From: Dolomedes plantarius
Lineage: Eukaryota; Arthropoda; Arachnida; Araneae; Dolomedidae
DNA: 64,000 nt
Assembly: GCA_907164885.2 (NCBI GenBank)
Contig: OU015498.1
Location: 93,136,233 to 93,200,232 of the forward strand
Direction: 5' to 3'
The notes under the pieces were generated by a model. The model saw only the letters and a program-made list of their open reading frames with translations, was not told the origin of the DNA and did not search any database. A program made the position numbers and the translations under genes. This document shows positions 46,001 through 56,629 of this stretch, one piece after another. Position 1 is the stretch's first letter; each line of letters opens with the position of its first letter.

Positions 46001-49000
46001 TATTCTTAAACAAATTTATGAGTATGTTGCTTGGTATCTTAAAGAGAATGGAAAACATAGTTTGATATAAAATTGGTCATTTTCATAGTAAGTTTACTAG
46101 AATTATTAATTTCAAAACAAGATGTTATTTTTACAAGAATCCTTTCATTTACTTGTCTGTATATTATAACCATAAAACATAATTTACAGTTATATATATT
46201 ATAGTTTATAGTATATTTTAATCATACATAATTTATATAATTTATTATGAACTATGATTGCCAAATTTTGGCACTACTTGAAATACTTTTGTTTTATTTA
46301 AAATTTGCATATTTATGTATTATTTTGTAAAAGAGTGGACCAGTTCTTTTGTAATATTTTGGTAAAAAATAAGTCTTCATGTACCTAACTTTGGTTATTC
46401 ATCTCTTTTGAGGTAAATTATAATGGAATTTAATAAATCATTTATATACTGTTATATACAATTATAGATTTACCATTTGAATAATGAACTTGCATTGTGG
46501 TTTCTGGAAACAGTATATCTTTTTGTATACGGTAGGCAAGAAGGTTTGGTTTGGTTTTATTTTTGGCACAGGATCTATCCACAGAACATATGCGCTTTTA
46601 GGCAAGAAGGACAAATTTATCTGTTTTAAAATTCTTCAGTTATAATTTATTTAAATGTCCCCTCTTTTTTAAATTATAATAAGGAACCAGGAAAAGATTT
46701 ATGCACTAATTAATTAGCTTTTTGTAAACTCAAAAGATTTAAGTTTAGCTGATATAGATCACCACTATTGGCATTTTAAGAAATGCTCCCTTGCAGTATC
46801 AATAGGAAGCTTCCTATTTTTTTCAAAAGTTTCAAGGTCATCTCAAGTATGAGCTCTGTCATTTTAAGATTTTTTGCCAGAAGTTCATATTATAGTCAGC
46901 AGTCCAGAAAAAATTAAGCCCATCTAAAATTTGAGCAGAAATGAAATAATGTTTTTAGTATGACTGATTTTCATTAAGTGTCATTAGGAACCAGTAGTCA
47001 AAATATATGGAAAAGTGTGCTACAGTATTCTTTTAAAATCAGCCCCTGATGCTGGTGCTATGTTGCGTCAATCTCAAGTTTAGTTTTGTTTCAAAACATG
47101 ACCTCAGCCATAGGCACACACAGAGAAATATTTAAAAAGGATTATGAAAAAAAACCCCTTTTTTTTAGTATCTAAAGAAGTCTGCTTCTTCTATGTATGT
47201 TTTATGTGTGCTTCAGCTAGAATGCATCTAAATCTCAAGGGTCTTAATATGAGCCTTATTCATAACTTTAAATCATATAACTTGATCAAATCATGACGAA
47301 TATTGCAGTTAATGTCATCTTTAATTTAGTACTAGAAGGTGTAATTATCTCATTGGTTTGAATGAATATTTGACTTACTTAAATCGGCTAATTAAATGTT
47401 ACTCCTGAGAGTATGGGAAGAAAGGATTCAAGGTTTGGGAAACAAGATTTATAAATAAATTACTTCTATGTAACTTAAGTCTCCTCCTCACTCAGCTCTA
47501 AGGTGATCAGAAAACTAAATTAGGTATCTTAGTTAAAATAGAATAAAAAGTTAAATGACTATAATAGGTGTCAAATAATTAAAGTAAGTATTAAGATTGA
47601 TTAAAATACTGATGATTAGTCTGTTAAACATTTTATAGTACTATTTCATTTATGGATTCTGTGTGCATTGGTGGTGTATTTTTCTATAGTGATTTTTAAT
47701 ATGCATATGGGTATTTCTAAGCATGATGGAGGGGGAAAAAGTTTAAACAGTTTTGTATAATTCCTTGTAACTAATAAAACATTTGTAACTGCAGTTATAT
47801 GTTTTCAGGTCAGGTATTTCTGGCATCTTATGTTTATAATTGCTGTCCACATACTTTTGTAGTTAGCTAAAGGTTGTTAAAATTACACTGGATATGTAGT
47901 TATGTAATGATAAATCATCAGAACCTGAAATGTCGCTTGAATATTTTCGTCTAACTGTTGAAAAAGATGAAACTTTTTAGATTTAAATTGATTTAGTTTT
48001 AACTGGTATAGCTGAAACAGTATTTAGTTATACTTATGTATTTCATCTATTTAACTGATATTATATTACTTACTCTTTTATGAATCTTTTATATTGAAAT
48101 GGAGTTATAATTATGTACTGGTTTGTTTGTATTTAAGTTAATGTTATATATAGAATGTAATTAGCATAAAATACTAAAATATTATTACACATTATTATTA
48201 AATATTTGTTGGTTAATGTTTGTAATGTTACATTAATGATTCTCAAATATTATAAAAGTTTCTTTGTTTTTATCAAGTGATAAATATATATGGTTTTTAT
48301 CAAAATGTATTTCTCAGGTTTCAGAAGCACTAATCTTTTAGTAATACAGGCATCCTCTTTTAATATTTAATTCTCAGCAGTTAGGTTAAAATTCGATATT
48401 TATTTGAAAATATTATCTAGTATAGTTCATAGTTTTAAATTTCAGTATCTTAGTGTTGTGTAGCTGTTACTTGTGTAATAATACAATATTAATTTTAAAA
48501 TTTAAAGATATTCATTAAAATGATATAAAGTAGGAGGATTTTTTGATACTTTAAAGCGGTGCTCCACAACTGCCGTGCCGTGGCACACTAGTGTGCCGCA
48601 AGGTGATCTTGATTGTGTCACGGTGATTTTATCGATTATAATAATAATAAAAAAATTAACCACCACATCAGTTAGAGGAATATTTTACTTAGAAAAATTT
48701 CTAACTTTTTGCTAATATGTAATTTCTCTGGGTCGAAATTATACAAAAAACAAAAACATGTTGTTACCATATATTGTATGTGTACTGGAGCGTCATATTT
48801 CTGGATTTCAGTTAAGAAAGAATATCCACAAATTTCTGACAAGGCCATTGCAATTTTGCTCCCTTTTTCACGACATACTTTGTAATGCGAACAAAGTTTT
48901 TCAACATTGGTTCTAATGAAAACTTAAATAATTGGTCTAATTAAAAATGATGAATGTGGTTCTAATTAAAAATGACAAACGATCATGTTTAAAGGGTCTT

Positions 49001-52000
49001 GACAATGAACTTCGATTAACTCTTTCTAATATAGAGCCAAATATAAAACGTACATATGTTCATCAAAACAAGCTCAAATATCTCAATAAATTAGTTATGT
49101 TTAACCCTTTTTATCCTGACAGTACTTATAAGTACCACTTTGTTCAAACACCTATAAATTCGTAATATGACCGTTTTTCTTAACGGTACTCACAAGGACA
49201 CGAAGAGTGTAGTTCTGAGAGCTGGGTGTAGATGGCAGCACCAAGCAGATATCTTTTTTCTTTGCATTGTAGGGATTTTACGTTTGGCGCGCAGCATTCG
49301 AAAGCCATTTTGCAGTAGAGTTTATGCACGTGTTGTTCTTTTGAGTAATTTAGTGGTTTATTACAGGTTATTTGGAACTATAATTTTTTATTGTCTTCTA
49401 TACTCTGCAGGTAAGCATTCCCTATATTCTATTTGAAATTTACGATTTTATTTTCTGCCATAGGGTCAAAATTTAAGCTGGTACTCAAAAGTACCGCCAG
49501 AACATGAGAGTATTTTTTTTCTTATTTTTCTTACTTTTACCCCATAGAAAACGTAATGTTGGTAATTGTTATTTGATTTTGATTTTTGTTAGTAGTACTT
49601 CTTTAGTGATTTGTACAATGTTGTAATGTTTTTTTTTTTTTTTTTTTTTCTTTTATTTTCAAATATATTTCAATGTATAAAAATTACTTCAAATAGGAGA
49701 CAAAATAAAGGGGAGGATTTTTTACCCCATAGAAAATGTAATGTTGGTAATTATTATTTGATTTTGATTTTTGTTAGTAGTACTTCTTTAGTAGTTCGTA
49801 CAATGTTGTGATTTTTTTTTTGTTTTTTTTTCTCTTTTTTCAAATATATTTCAATGTATAAAAATTACTTCAAATGGGAGACAAAATAAAGGGGAGGATT
49901 TTTTACCCCATTGAAAACCTAATGTTGGTAATTATTATTTGATTTTGATTGGTAATTATTATTTGAATTTGATTTTTGTTAGTAGTACTTCTTTTGTGGT
50001 TCGTACAATCTTGTGATGTTTTTTTCTCTCTTCTTTTCAAATATATTCGGTAATCTTTATTGGATTTTAATTTTTGTTAGCAGGCTCACAATCTTATATT
50101 GTTATTTTTTTCTTGAAATACATATTTTCAGGCAAAAATGCCTCGTAAAAGATATTTGACTCAGGAAGAAATAGAGGTTCTCATGGCGGAAGACTTTTCT
50201 TCTGATATAGACACACCATCTGAGAGCAGTTCTGAGGATGAATTAGAGCAAGAAAATTATGCTATTCCTGGTTGTTCCGGATTACAGAATGTTCAACCAA
50301 TTCCAGATTCTGATTCCAGTGATGAAGATATATCAGATTCTGAAAACAATAGAAAGTGGAAGAAAACAACCTTTTCAAGTAAGTTGCCGGCATTTACAAA
50401 GGAGGTTGGTCCAGTTTGGCAGCATTTTTGCGGAAAAGAGACAGCAACCGATATTTTTCTTACTGTTGTTCCAGAATGCACAATGGAAAATTTAGTGTTT
50501 CAAACTAACTTGTACATACAACAAAAACAGAAGAGAGTGAAACCTATTGAAATAGGAGAAATTCATGCATTTATAGGCCTTCAGTTTCTATTTGGTTACC
50601 ATCGTTTACCTCATGTAAATCATTATTGGTCAAGTAGTGCCGACATTGCAGTTCCACTTGTTCCCAAGACAATGTCACGCGATCAATACTTCGAAATTTG
50701 TTCAAATATTCATGTGAATGATAACAGTGCTACACCAGAAAACAATTCTGATAAACTGTATAAAATTCGACCTGTAATTCAGGACCTCAATCAAAGCTTT
50801 CAGCTTTTGAGATTACCTAATGCAATACAGAGCATAGATGAAAGTATGGTATTTTTCAAAGGACGTTCATCTCTAAAGCAGTACAATCCCATGAAACCCA
50901 TAAAGAGGGGTTATAAAATATGGTGCCGCTCTGACATGAGCGGTTATGTATATGAGTTCGAGGTATACCAAGGCAAGAGAAAGGACATTGATGTAACTTC
51001 CAAAGAAAGGTTTGGACTAGGGGGATGTGTTGTGGACAGACTGACCCGTTCTCTCAAAGGTGATAACTATACAGTGATGATGGATAATTATTTCACTTCT
51101 GTTAAGTTATTTGAACACCTGAAGGCAAACAACATATATGCTTATGGAACTGTTCGTCCCAATAGGAAGCATCTCCCCAAACTTCAAGAGGATAAGGAAA
51201 TGCAGAGGGGTGATTTTGATTACCGCTCAACTGACCAAGGAATTACATTTTTCAAATGGAAGGACAACAAGTGTGTCCATCTATTATCAAATTATCATGG
51301 CACTGAAGCAACTACCTTGAGTCGTCAAGATCAAGATGGGACAAAGAAAGATGTTGCAGCACCTATGATAGTCAAAGACTACAACTCATCAATGGGTGGA
51401 GTGGACAAGGCAGATATGCTCCGCTCATTGTATGACAGGGACAGAAAAGTTAAGAAATGGTGGCACAGATTGTTCTTTGCGATGCTTGAAATGGCATATG
51501 TCAATGCCTATGTCATTTATAAAGAAATTCATGGAGAAATTTCATTATTGGAGTTTCGGAGGAATTTGGCAGTGGGGCTCATAGCCCAAGGAAATGGACC
51601 AGGAAAGAAGAGAGGTCGTCCTGCAGTCAGCACCACACCAGAACAACCAAAGAAGAGAAGGAAAAGTAACTTTTCTGTGCCCAAAGATATTAGGAACCAA
51701 AATCTTGGAGCTCATTGGCCTACATTCGTTCAGCAGAGGGGGAGATGTGAGATGTGTTCAACTCGAAAAGTACAGTCCAAACCTCATTCAAAATGTTCAT
51801 TTTGTAACGTATTTCTCTGCTGCAATGAAAAAAAGAATTGTTTTCATGATTATCATCTCAAATAGTTTAAATAAAAATATGTGTGTTTAAACTTTTTTGT
51901 CCTTATATATTACCCATATTCCTGACGGTACTTCTAAGTACCAGCTGCATAATTAACCGCTAAAACACTGTAAAAATTATTTTCTTCTTTCCTAGGGTTA

Positions 52001-54365
52001 TTCTCCACTAAAACTTATCTAATGATGCAAAAATTCCATTAAAAAGTTGCTGGTAAATTAATTCAGGATATAAAGGGTTTTAAATTAACTTTGATTTATT
52101 AGGCTTAAGTAAAGACCAAAAAACAAATTTTAATATAAAAATTTAAAGAGAAATTTTTTTTACTTGTAAACTATGACTTTATATTTTTGTTCTTGTGTTG
52201 GTGTACAATTCAAAATGATTTATATAAAACTTAAATGATTATAATTATCTTGATACATAGAGCTATTTTATTGTGTTTTTTATCTAATAAAAACATACGT
52301 ATTTATTGTAATTTATGTATTTGCAAGCTTTTTCTTGTGGTGTGCTGTGGAATTATCGAAAAAACATTGTGCCGTGGAAGATAAAAGGTTGTGGAGCTCT
52401 GTTTTTAAGAATATCTAATCTTCAATCCTTGATAATAAAATAAAAGAAAAAAATATGCATCACCTGCATGTTTGCATAAACATATATATTTATATATATA
52501 TAATTATGTATGCATAAACATATATATTTATGTGAATGTATTTACTTATGAATAATCTTTGACTGGATCATAATATCAAATGATATATAAATGTTAATAA
52601 AATGATGTTTAATAAATGATGTTAATTTTGTTTTAATGTTTAATGCCAAAATTCAAGTAACAGAAGTAACTTTATATGCTATATCCAAAAGTGTCACCCC
52701 CAACAGCTGAAGCTTTTACCATCATTCAAACCTATAATCTGTAGATTATATGTTAAAAAAAACTTTTGAATTTCTTGATGTAGATTAGGCCTGCACAGTA
52801 TACAGCCTGCAGGTTACATGTGGCCACACCAGCACTCACTCTGTAGCCTGTAAAGACTTTTATAAAGACGCATAATGTAATAAATCTAAAAAATACAGAA
52901 TATTTTTTTAGATTTATTTTTAAAATAACCAGTAATTTATTTTTTTTAGATAAAATATTTTTTGCTCTCCCCTCTATTCTATTTTCTTGCAACCTGCAGC
53001 AGCTATCCGTAAAGTAATACAGCCCTCATCACATTTCAAGTAGTGCAGGTCTGATGTAGATTATAAGCCATTGTGTATTATCTGCAACTTTTTTACTGAA
53101 ACTGCAAGGTAAAGTTTATAGTTCTGAAAACGACCCTCTAAAATATTTTTCTTTAATGATAATGGCAATACAATTGTCAGAAAATCATTATTTCATTACT
53201 AAATGATGGACTGAGGTTATGCTGAGATCTGCACTGCACCAGCCAATATAACTCATTTGTAAAATTGTGCATGATGATTTTATTTAGTATCAAGCATATA
53301 TGCGTTATTCTAAATGAGTTTAATGCTTTAGTTGCATCATGAAATGGCACTTTAACTTAGACATACAGGGTATGTTGAAAAATAGAAGGTAAACAGGTGG
53401 TCAATCCATTGTGGATTATATGCTGCAGCAGATTATAGGCAGGAATTTATGGTAAATTTTCATTTATGTACTCATAAATAATACATTATTTGAGTGTAAA
53501 CAGTTTCCCTTATGCCATGCAGCAATGGTGAATAAAAATCCTGTCTTATAATGGGATTATGATGTTAACTTATTAAAGGTATCATCATTAATTATTAATA
53601 TCTCTATTTTGGTTTTGCATAGCTGATCTTAGATCATATTTATTATTTACCAACTGAGAACTAGATATCTTGTGTTGATAGATAGATAGAAACTAGAGAA
53701 TTTTTTTTAGTTATTATTTATTAAATTCTTTGTGGGTTATTATTTTGATAACAAGTTTACTACCAAAGTACAATATTTAAAAGAAACATACAAGTACACC
53801 CTCTCCCCTCTTGTGGTGACAAATTTAACTTAAGGTTTGCTACCACATTTACATGTGATCAATCTCAAAAGATGCATCTTTTAACAATGAAGTAAAATAA
53901 ATATTACTGTTTCTTTGATAATGTTAATGCTTCTTTAGTTTAAATTATCTCCATCTTTTCTTTACTAACTTTTGTCTCTCACCGAACTGTACTGAATCAT
54001 CTAAAGACTATACTCTCGGCTGTCTGTTTATCATCATATGTGTATATATATATATACACGTATCGAGCACTGTATATATATATATACATGCATCGAGCAC
54101 TATATATATACATACAGTGCTCGATTTGTAGAAATAGAGGTGCCGGAACTGTAACCTTCTGGGGTGTGTGTAGGGTAGTCCAAATTATAAATAGACCAGA
54201 CCCACTCACTAACAACAGAGTAATATATGATTAAATAAATGTTTTTAACTATCGTAATTTATTTTTCTAAAGAGAGATACCTGCATGCCATTCTGGAGTG
54301 TTCCGCCTCAAATTGAGCCCTGTATATATATATATATATATTCTCAATGACTCATCTGTGATTGC

Positions 54366-54435
<70 letters not shown>

Positions 54436-54550
54436 GGCCTGTCTCTTTAAGCCTTTTTTTAATTCTTTTATAGGTGCTATTAGCTTGCCGGCATGGTTAT
54501 TCATCTGTAGCATGACTGGGAGAGTGATGGCAAATTGTCTGCCATTGTAG
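36988..54550 (+). CDS. GET1: GET1/WRB: tail-anchored protein insertion receptor subunit (five exons, 170 aa)
   Basis: Join of 36988-37074, 40825-40990, 43382-43449, 45500-45614 and 54474-54550. Phases (0, 1, 0, 1) match and all introns are GT-AG. The product has the GET1/WRB layout: TM1 near residues 8-26; a cytosolic coiled coil (about 35-90) with the hallmark SISMVDEFAKYAKIKRKVNK, very close to the human WRB stretch; TM2 near 93-116; and TM3 near 147-165. With its partner CAML/GET2 the family forms the ER-membrane receptor that takes tail-anchored proteins from the GET3/TRC40 ATPase. Length is close to human WRB (174). Introns are 3.8, 2.4, 2.1 and 8.9 kb and full of transposons. An AATAAA at 54773-54778 fits the 3' end. 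Confidence 0.9.
37075..39154 (+). other. GET1 intron 1, 5' part
   Basis: Very AT-rich; no coding or repeat assignment. The frames at 37592-37876 and 38691-38897 lack domain or compositional support. Confidence 0.5.
39163..39445. mobile_element. hAT MITE (283 bp) in GET1 intron 1
   Basis: Left end CAGGGGATGTCTATTGTTTT, right end reversed CAGGGATGGGCAAATAGCGG. The flanks GTCCATAT (39155-39162) and GTCCAGAT (39446-39453) match at 7 of 8. The body has the GGAGCCACTTTGTG and GGGCCGC blocks common in hAT MITEs. Confidence 0.75.
39626..40449 (-). mobile_element. hAT derivative, copy A (824 bp), perfect TSD
   Basis: Ends CAGAGCTCCACAACCTTTTA and, reversed, CAGTGCTCTGCAACTGCCGT. The exact 8-bp duplication GTCTAGAG is at 39618-39625 and 40450-40457. 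On the minus strand (39932-40234) it keeps the transposase C-terminus: FWISIKKEYPQISDKAI and PFSMTYLCEQSVSTLVLVKN, the hAT dimerisation segment of ZBED/GTF2IRD2-like proteins. The rest of the gene is deleted. Copy B is in intron 4. Confidence 0.85.
40825..40990 (+). CDS. GET1: GET1 exon 2 (coiled coil)
   Basis: Acceptor TTTTGTTATAG, donor GTGAGT, phase 0 in and phase 1 out. Encodes 55 residues including ETEMEANLRRQVCDLKAEL and MVDEFAKYAKIKRKVNKVTD, the coiled coil that binds the GET3/TRC40 ATPase in the family. This is the strongest single homology signal for the gene. Confidence 0.95.
41340..42322. mobile_element. TIR element, about 0.98 kb, in GET1 intron 2
   Basis: Left CAGTAACCACCGCTTATA, right reversed CAGTGATTTCCGCTTATAAG. 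The motif TTATAAGAATCA recurs several times near both ends. TA follows the right end; the left flank is TG. The minus frame at 41478-41663 is a possible transposase remnant without recognisable motif. CAGT-type ends with subterminal repeats and TA fit the pogo/Tigger group. Confidence 0.6.
42325..45499 (+). other. GET1 introns 2 and 3
   Basis: Apart from exon 3 at 43382-43449 this is AT-rich intron with no recognised element. The frames at 43936-44139, 44416-44616 and 44922-45116 have no supporting motif; the last reads through a CTA/GTA triplet run. Confidence 0.5.
43382..43449 (+). CDS. GET1: GET1 exon 3
   Basis: Acceptor AATTTTTCCAG, donor GTAAGG, 68 bases, phase 1 in and 0 out. Encodes DIRSTYTMKVRLFVTAALYT, the junction from coiled coil into the second membrane segment. 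Confidence 0.85.
45500..45614 (+). CDS. GET1: GET1 exon 4
   Basis: Acceptor TTTTTTCCATAG, donor GTATAT, 115 bases, phase 0 in and phase 1 out. Encodes the end of TM2 and the lumenal loop (IYLHWYYSKEPVAIFPEDWL, PLSSLFSYPSGVPG), aligning with the WKYYSVPVAVVP and FPTRVAGG stretches of the vertebrate protein. Confidence 0.9.
45615..48548 (+). other. GET1 intron 4, 5' part
   Basis: AT-rich. The open frame 45565-45828 overlaps exon 4 but continues only into hydrophobic intron sequence. No repeats assigned. Confidence 0.5.
49540..50040 (+). repeat. Triplicated leader segment within piggyBac
   Basis: A block from ACCCCATAGAAAACGTAATG through AGTAGTACTTCTTTAGT, a poly-T stretch and CAAATATATTTCAATGTATA occurs three times in tandem (starting about 49539, 49723 and 49905), decreasing in length. 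It lies between the left end and the transposase start and could be an untranslated leader or a binding region. Confidence 0.75.
50138..51865 (+). CDS. piggyBac transposase, full length (575 aa)
   Basis: Complete frame from ATG to TAG. An acidic N-terminus (SSESSSEDELEQEN) is followed by the DDE_Tnp_1_7 domain (about 85-465) with the three catalytic Asp residues in SIDESM (D234), MMDNYF (D316) and GGVDKADM (D423). A basic NLS-like run KKRRK (505-509) and a Cys/His-rich C-terminal zinc-binding domain (CEMC at 537-540, CSFC at 553-556, then CC, C, H, H) complete it. Length matches the roughly 590 residues usual in the family. No stop or frameshift. Together with clean ends and TTAA it suggests recent, possibly still competent, transposition. 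Frames in other phases are shadows. Confidence 0.95.
   Translation: MPRKRYLTQEEIEVLMAEDFSSDIDTPSESSSEDELEQENYAIPGCSGLQNVQPIPDSDSSDEDISDSENNRKWKKTTFSSKLPAFTKEVGPVWQHFCGKETATDIFLTVVPECTMENLVFQTNLYIQQKQKRVKPIEIGEIHAFIGLQFLFGYHRLPHVNHYWSSSADIAVPLVPKTMSRDQYFEICSNIHVNDNSATPENNSDKLYKIRPVIQDLNQSFQLLRLPNAIQSIDESMVFFKGRSSLKQYNPMKPIKRGYKIWCRSDMSGYVYEFEVYQGKRKDIDVTSKERFGLGGCVVDRLTRSLKGDNYTVMMDNYFTSVKLFEHLKANNIYAYGTVRPNRKHLPKLQEDKEMQRGDFDYRSTDQGITFFKWKDNKCVHLLSNYHGTEATTLSRQDQDGTKKDVAAPMIVKDYNSSMGGVDKADMLRSLYDRDRKVKKWWHRLFFAMLEMAYVNAYVIYKEIHGEISLLEFRRNLAVGLIAQGNGPGKKRGRPAVSTTPEQPKKRRKSNFSVPKDIRNQNLGAHWPTFVQQRGRCEMCSTRKVQSKPHSKCSFCNVFLCCNEKKNCFHDYHLK
52402..54000 (+). other. GET1 intron 4, 3' part
   Basis: AT-rich, with tandem ACATATATATTTATATATA-type sequence at 52480-52530. 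The minus frame at 52753-52992 has no supportable function. Confidence 0.45.
54035..54125. repeat. Tandem repeat with CGAGCACT and TA tracts
   Basis: Units of a TATATATA tract plus CATGCATCGAGCACT repeat three times and then invert (ACAGTGCTCGAT), so the tract can fold on itself. The Tyr/Ile-rich frames are low complexity. Confidence 0.7.
54320..54435. repeat. (TA)n microsatellites before GET1 exon 5
   Basis: Two TA runs (about 20 and 60 bases). The longer ends some 40 bases before the exon 5 acceptor and makes this stretch of the intron hard to sequence and align. Confidence 0.9.
54474..54550 (+). CDS. GET1: GET1 exon 5 (third membrane segment, stop)
   Basis: Acceptor CTTTTATAG after a long (TA)n tract; 77 bases, completing the Gly codon split by the preceding intron. 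Encodes AISLPAWLFICSMTGRVMAN, then CLPL and TAG. It matches the final membrane helix of GET1/WRB in position and pattern. Confidence 0.85.
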
Positions 54551-54772
54551 TTTTGTTTCATGGTGTTACTCAGATTTATTGCACTCCAACATTTTATATT
54601 TATTGTATCGTTGTTCACTCAAGATTTGTTATTTTTATGAATTATTAATTCCTGAATCTTTAGTACTTTTACAATTTATTTTACTATCAACTTTAATCTG
54701 CATGTAAACTGTGTTTTCTGAAAAAAATTGTATTTATTTTTTGCCATTTGATGATCTTTGTAATGGAATATT

Positions 54773-54778
54773 AATAAA
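54773..54778 (+). promoter_or_regulatory. Candidate polyadenylation signal of GET1
   Basis: AATAAA about 225 bases after the GET1 stop codon, followed by an A-run and then T/G-rich sequence. First canonical hexamer on the plus strand after the stop. Confidence 0.5.
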
Positions 54779-54799
54779 AAAAAAGAAGTTCTTAAATGT

Positions 54800-56239
54800 T
54801 GTTGAACCAAAATGATGTATTTCTTGTGTTTAACAAATTGTATTAAATATAAAACCTCATATGATGTATAGCTATTAGTTATGTTGATGAAGTTATTAAC
54901 TGATGAATTGAAACAATATATTGCTTTTTTGGAGCTATACAAAGATATGGAAATTTTTACTTGCAAAAATGTATAACTTATGAGTTATCATATATTTGTG
55001 GTTTAAGATACAGGTTTATCGGTTTCTTTACACTGCACAAATTTAGACTGAATTTTTAAATAACAGTAGAAAATGTTATTTTCACTTAAATATACTTTAT
55101 ATTCTTTATTAATTTATAGGTAATTTGGAGAACTTTAATATTTATGCAAACTTTAGGTTTTCAAAATATTTGGATGTCTTTAGGTCTTCTGGTATAAAAA
55201 AGGACATTATCTATCTTCATCTAAAATATAATTTAGTTGCTGGATTGAAAGTAAAAAAGTAATCATGATATTGGCCTAAAATTTAGTGAAGACAAGAAAA
55301 TCAACCCAAAAGATCAGTTTGCTTTAATTTTGGCAGTATGTCACCAGCAGATATGCTTGGGTACTCATATTAGTCAATTAGTATATTAGTCAATTTTACT
55401 TTTTTTTTTTTGTTGGTTATGCCATTTCATCTATGAATATCTGAAATAGAAGAATTTGTTATGAGAAATTTTGCTGAATATCTTTTATTGTGTACAGGAT
55501 TTCTGAACATAGGAGCAGAGTACAGTAACATTTGGACACATAGTAGATTTAGGTGGATTTATAATTCTTTAAAAATTGTGTAAGTTTTGTATCCATTTTT
55601 CCATTACGAAAGCTGTTGCAAATTTAGCTCATTGCTATCATTTCTCAAGTGACATACACTAGATGTTGTCCCAGATGTCTTAACTCACACACTTTCAGAC
55701 CAAATTGTTTGGATGAATTATCTTAAAAATTTTAAGAAGAAAACAAGCAGGAATTTGCTAATATTGTTTTTTGATTCAGTAAATAATTTCCACAGAAAAG
55801 GTACTTTCTTTTTTTTTTAAAGAAAAAATGAATTACCTGAGACCATATTCATGTATATGTGACTGCAGTTTTCTCCTGGCCAAGATTATAGACCAAGTAG
55901 GCACATCACCATTACACCAACAGAACCTTTTAATTTCATACTCTCCCGTATCTAGTAGCAGGCATGCACAAGGAGCCTGATAGTTTTATCTGTAAAGATT
56001 TATCTTTGGGTTTCAGTTCATTATGTTAGTTGCCACATCCTTTTACATTGTTTGAAAACTTCTCCCAACGATTGACTCAGTATTTTTCTTTTTTTCAAAC
56101 AGTTATGTGACTAATAATATAACTGTTTTCCTACAGTCTTGCAGGGTCAATTTTTTTTCTTCTGAGGTCTCCATGAAACTTGTAAGCTAGTGTCAGAAAT
56201 ATAACTAAAAATCTTGCACCCTTGCATTGAGAGAGAAAA
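54800..56239. other. Intergenic, no gene seen
   Basis: AT-rich sequence without open frames of note or recognised repeats. Confidence 0.45.
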
Positions 56240-56499
56240 TTAACCCCACTGTTCTGTTCATATTTGCTTTACCAATGTACTGTTTGGGTCAATATGACCC
56301 GGTCTTCAATTTTCAGAAATGTTTTAGTTTAAAAATTCATTTCTTGAACCTTTTCCCTATTAATCATGATGCTTATTAAGATTTTGTAAAATTGAAGTGA
56401 AATACTCAGTTTACCGAATATAGAAATTTATTTTGTTACATTATACATTGTATAACATAAAGGTCTAATAATCCTTTTTAATGTATGTACATTTATAAA

Positions 56500-56629
56500 C
56501 AGTCAATTCCGGTTAATCGGACCACATTGGGACACTATCATTTTGGTCCTAATAACTGGCTGGTCTATTTAAACGAACATGCCTTATGTTTCAAGATGTG
56601 ATTTGGTCCGATTAATCGGAATCGACTGT
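56500..56629. mobile_element. Short Tigger-like MITE (about 130 bp)
   Basis: Left CAGTCAATTCCGGTTAATCG and right reversed CAGTCGATTCCGATTAATCG are good inverted repeats covering much of the element. TA follows the right end. Non-coding. Confidence 0.7.

Larger units (their letters stand above)
49105..52079 (+). mobile_element. piggyBac transposon (2975 bp), apparently intact
   Basis: Flanked by TTAA (49101-49104 and 52080-52083). Ends CCCTTTTTATCCTGA on the left and, reversed, AACCCTTTATATCCTGA on the right; the right end has two extra bases before TTAA. Subterminal palindromes follow: AGTACTTATAAGTACC (about 49121), GGTACTCAAAAGTACC (about 49481) and GGTACTTCTAAGTACC (about 51928). Three related T-rich blocks of about 150 bp (49540-50040) precede the gene. 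Comparison with hAT copy A shows the empty site. Confidence 0.9.
48557..52401 (+). mobile_element. hAT derivative, copy B, split by a piggyBac element
   Basis: Same family as copy A but in the opposite orientation. Left CGGTGCTCCACAACTGCCGT, right GGTTGTGGAGCTCTG. The flanks CTTTAAAG and TTTTTAAG match at 6 of 8, a decayed TSD. The hAT sequence is 48557-49104 and 52084-52401; the 3 kb between is piggyBac. Remnants of the transposase C-terminus (CLKGLDNELRLTLSNIEPNI) lie at 48947-49090. Confidence 0.8.

Noticed and set aside
54352..54618. Tyr/Ile-rich frames on both strands
   Set aside because: TA-microsatellite translation; the overlapping real feature is GET1 exon 5 in a different extent.
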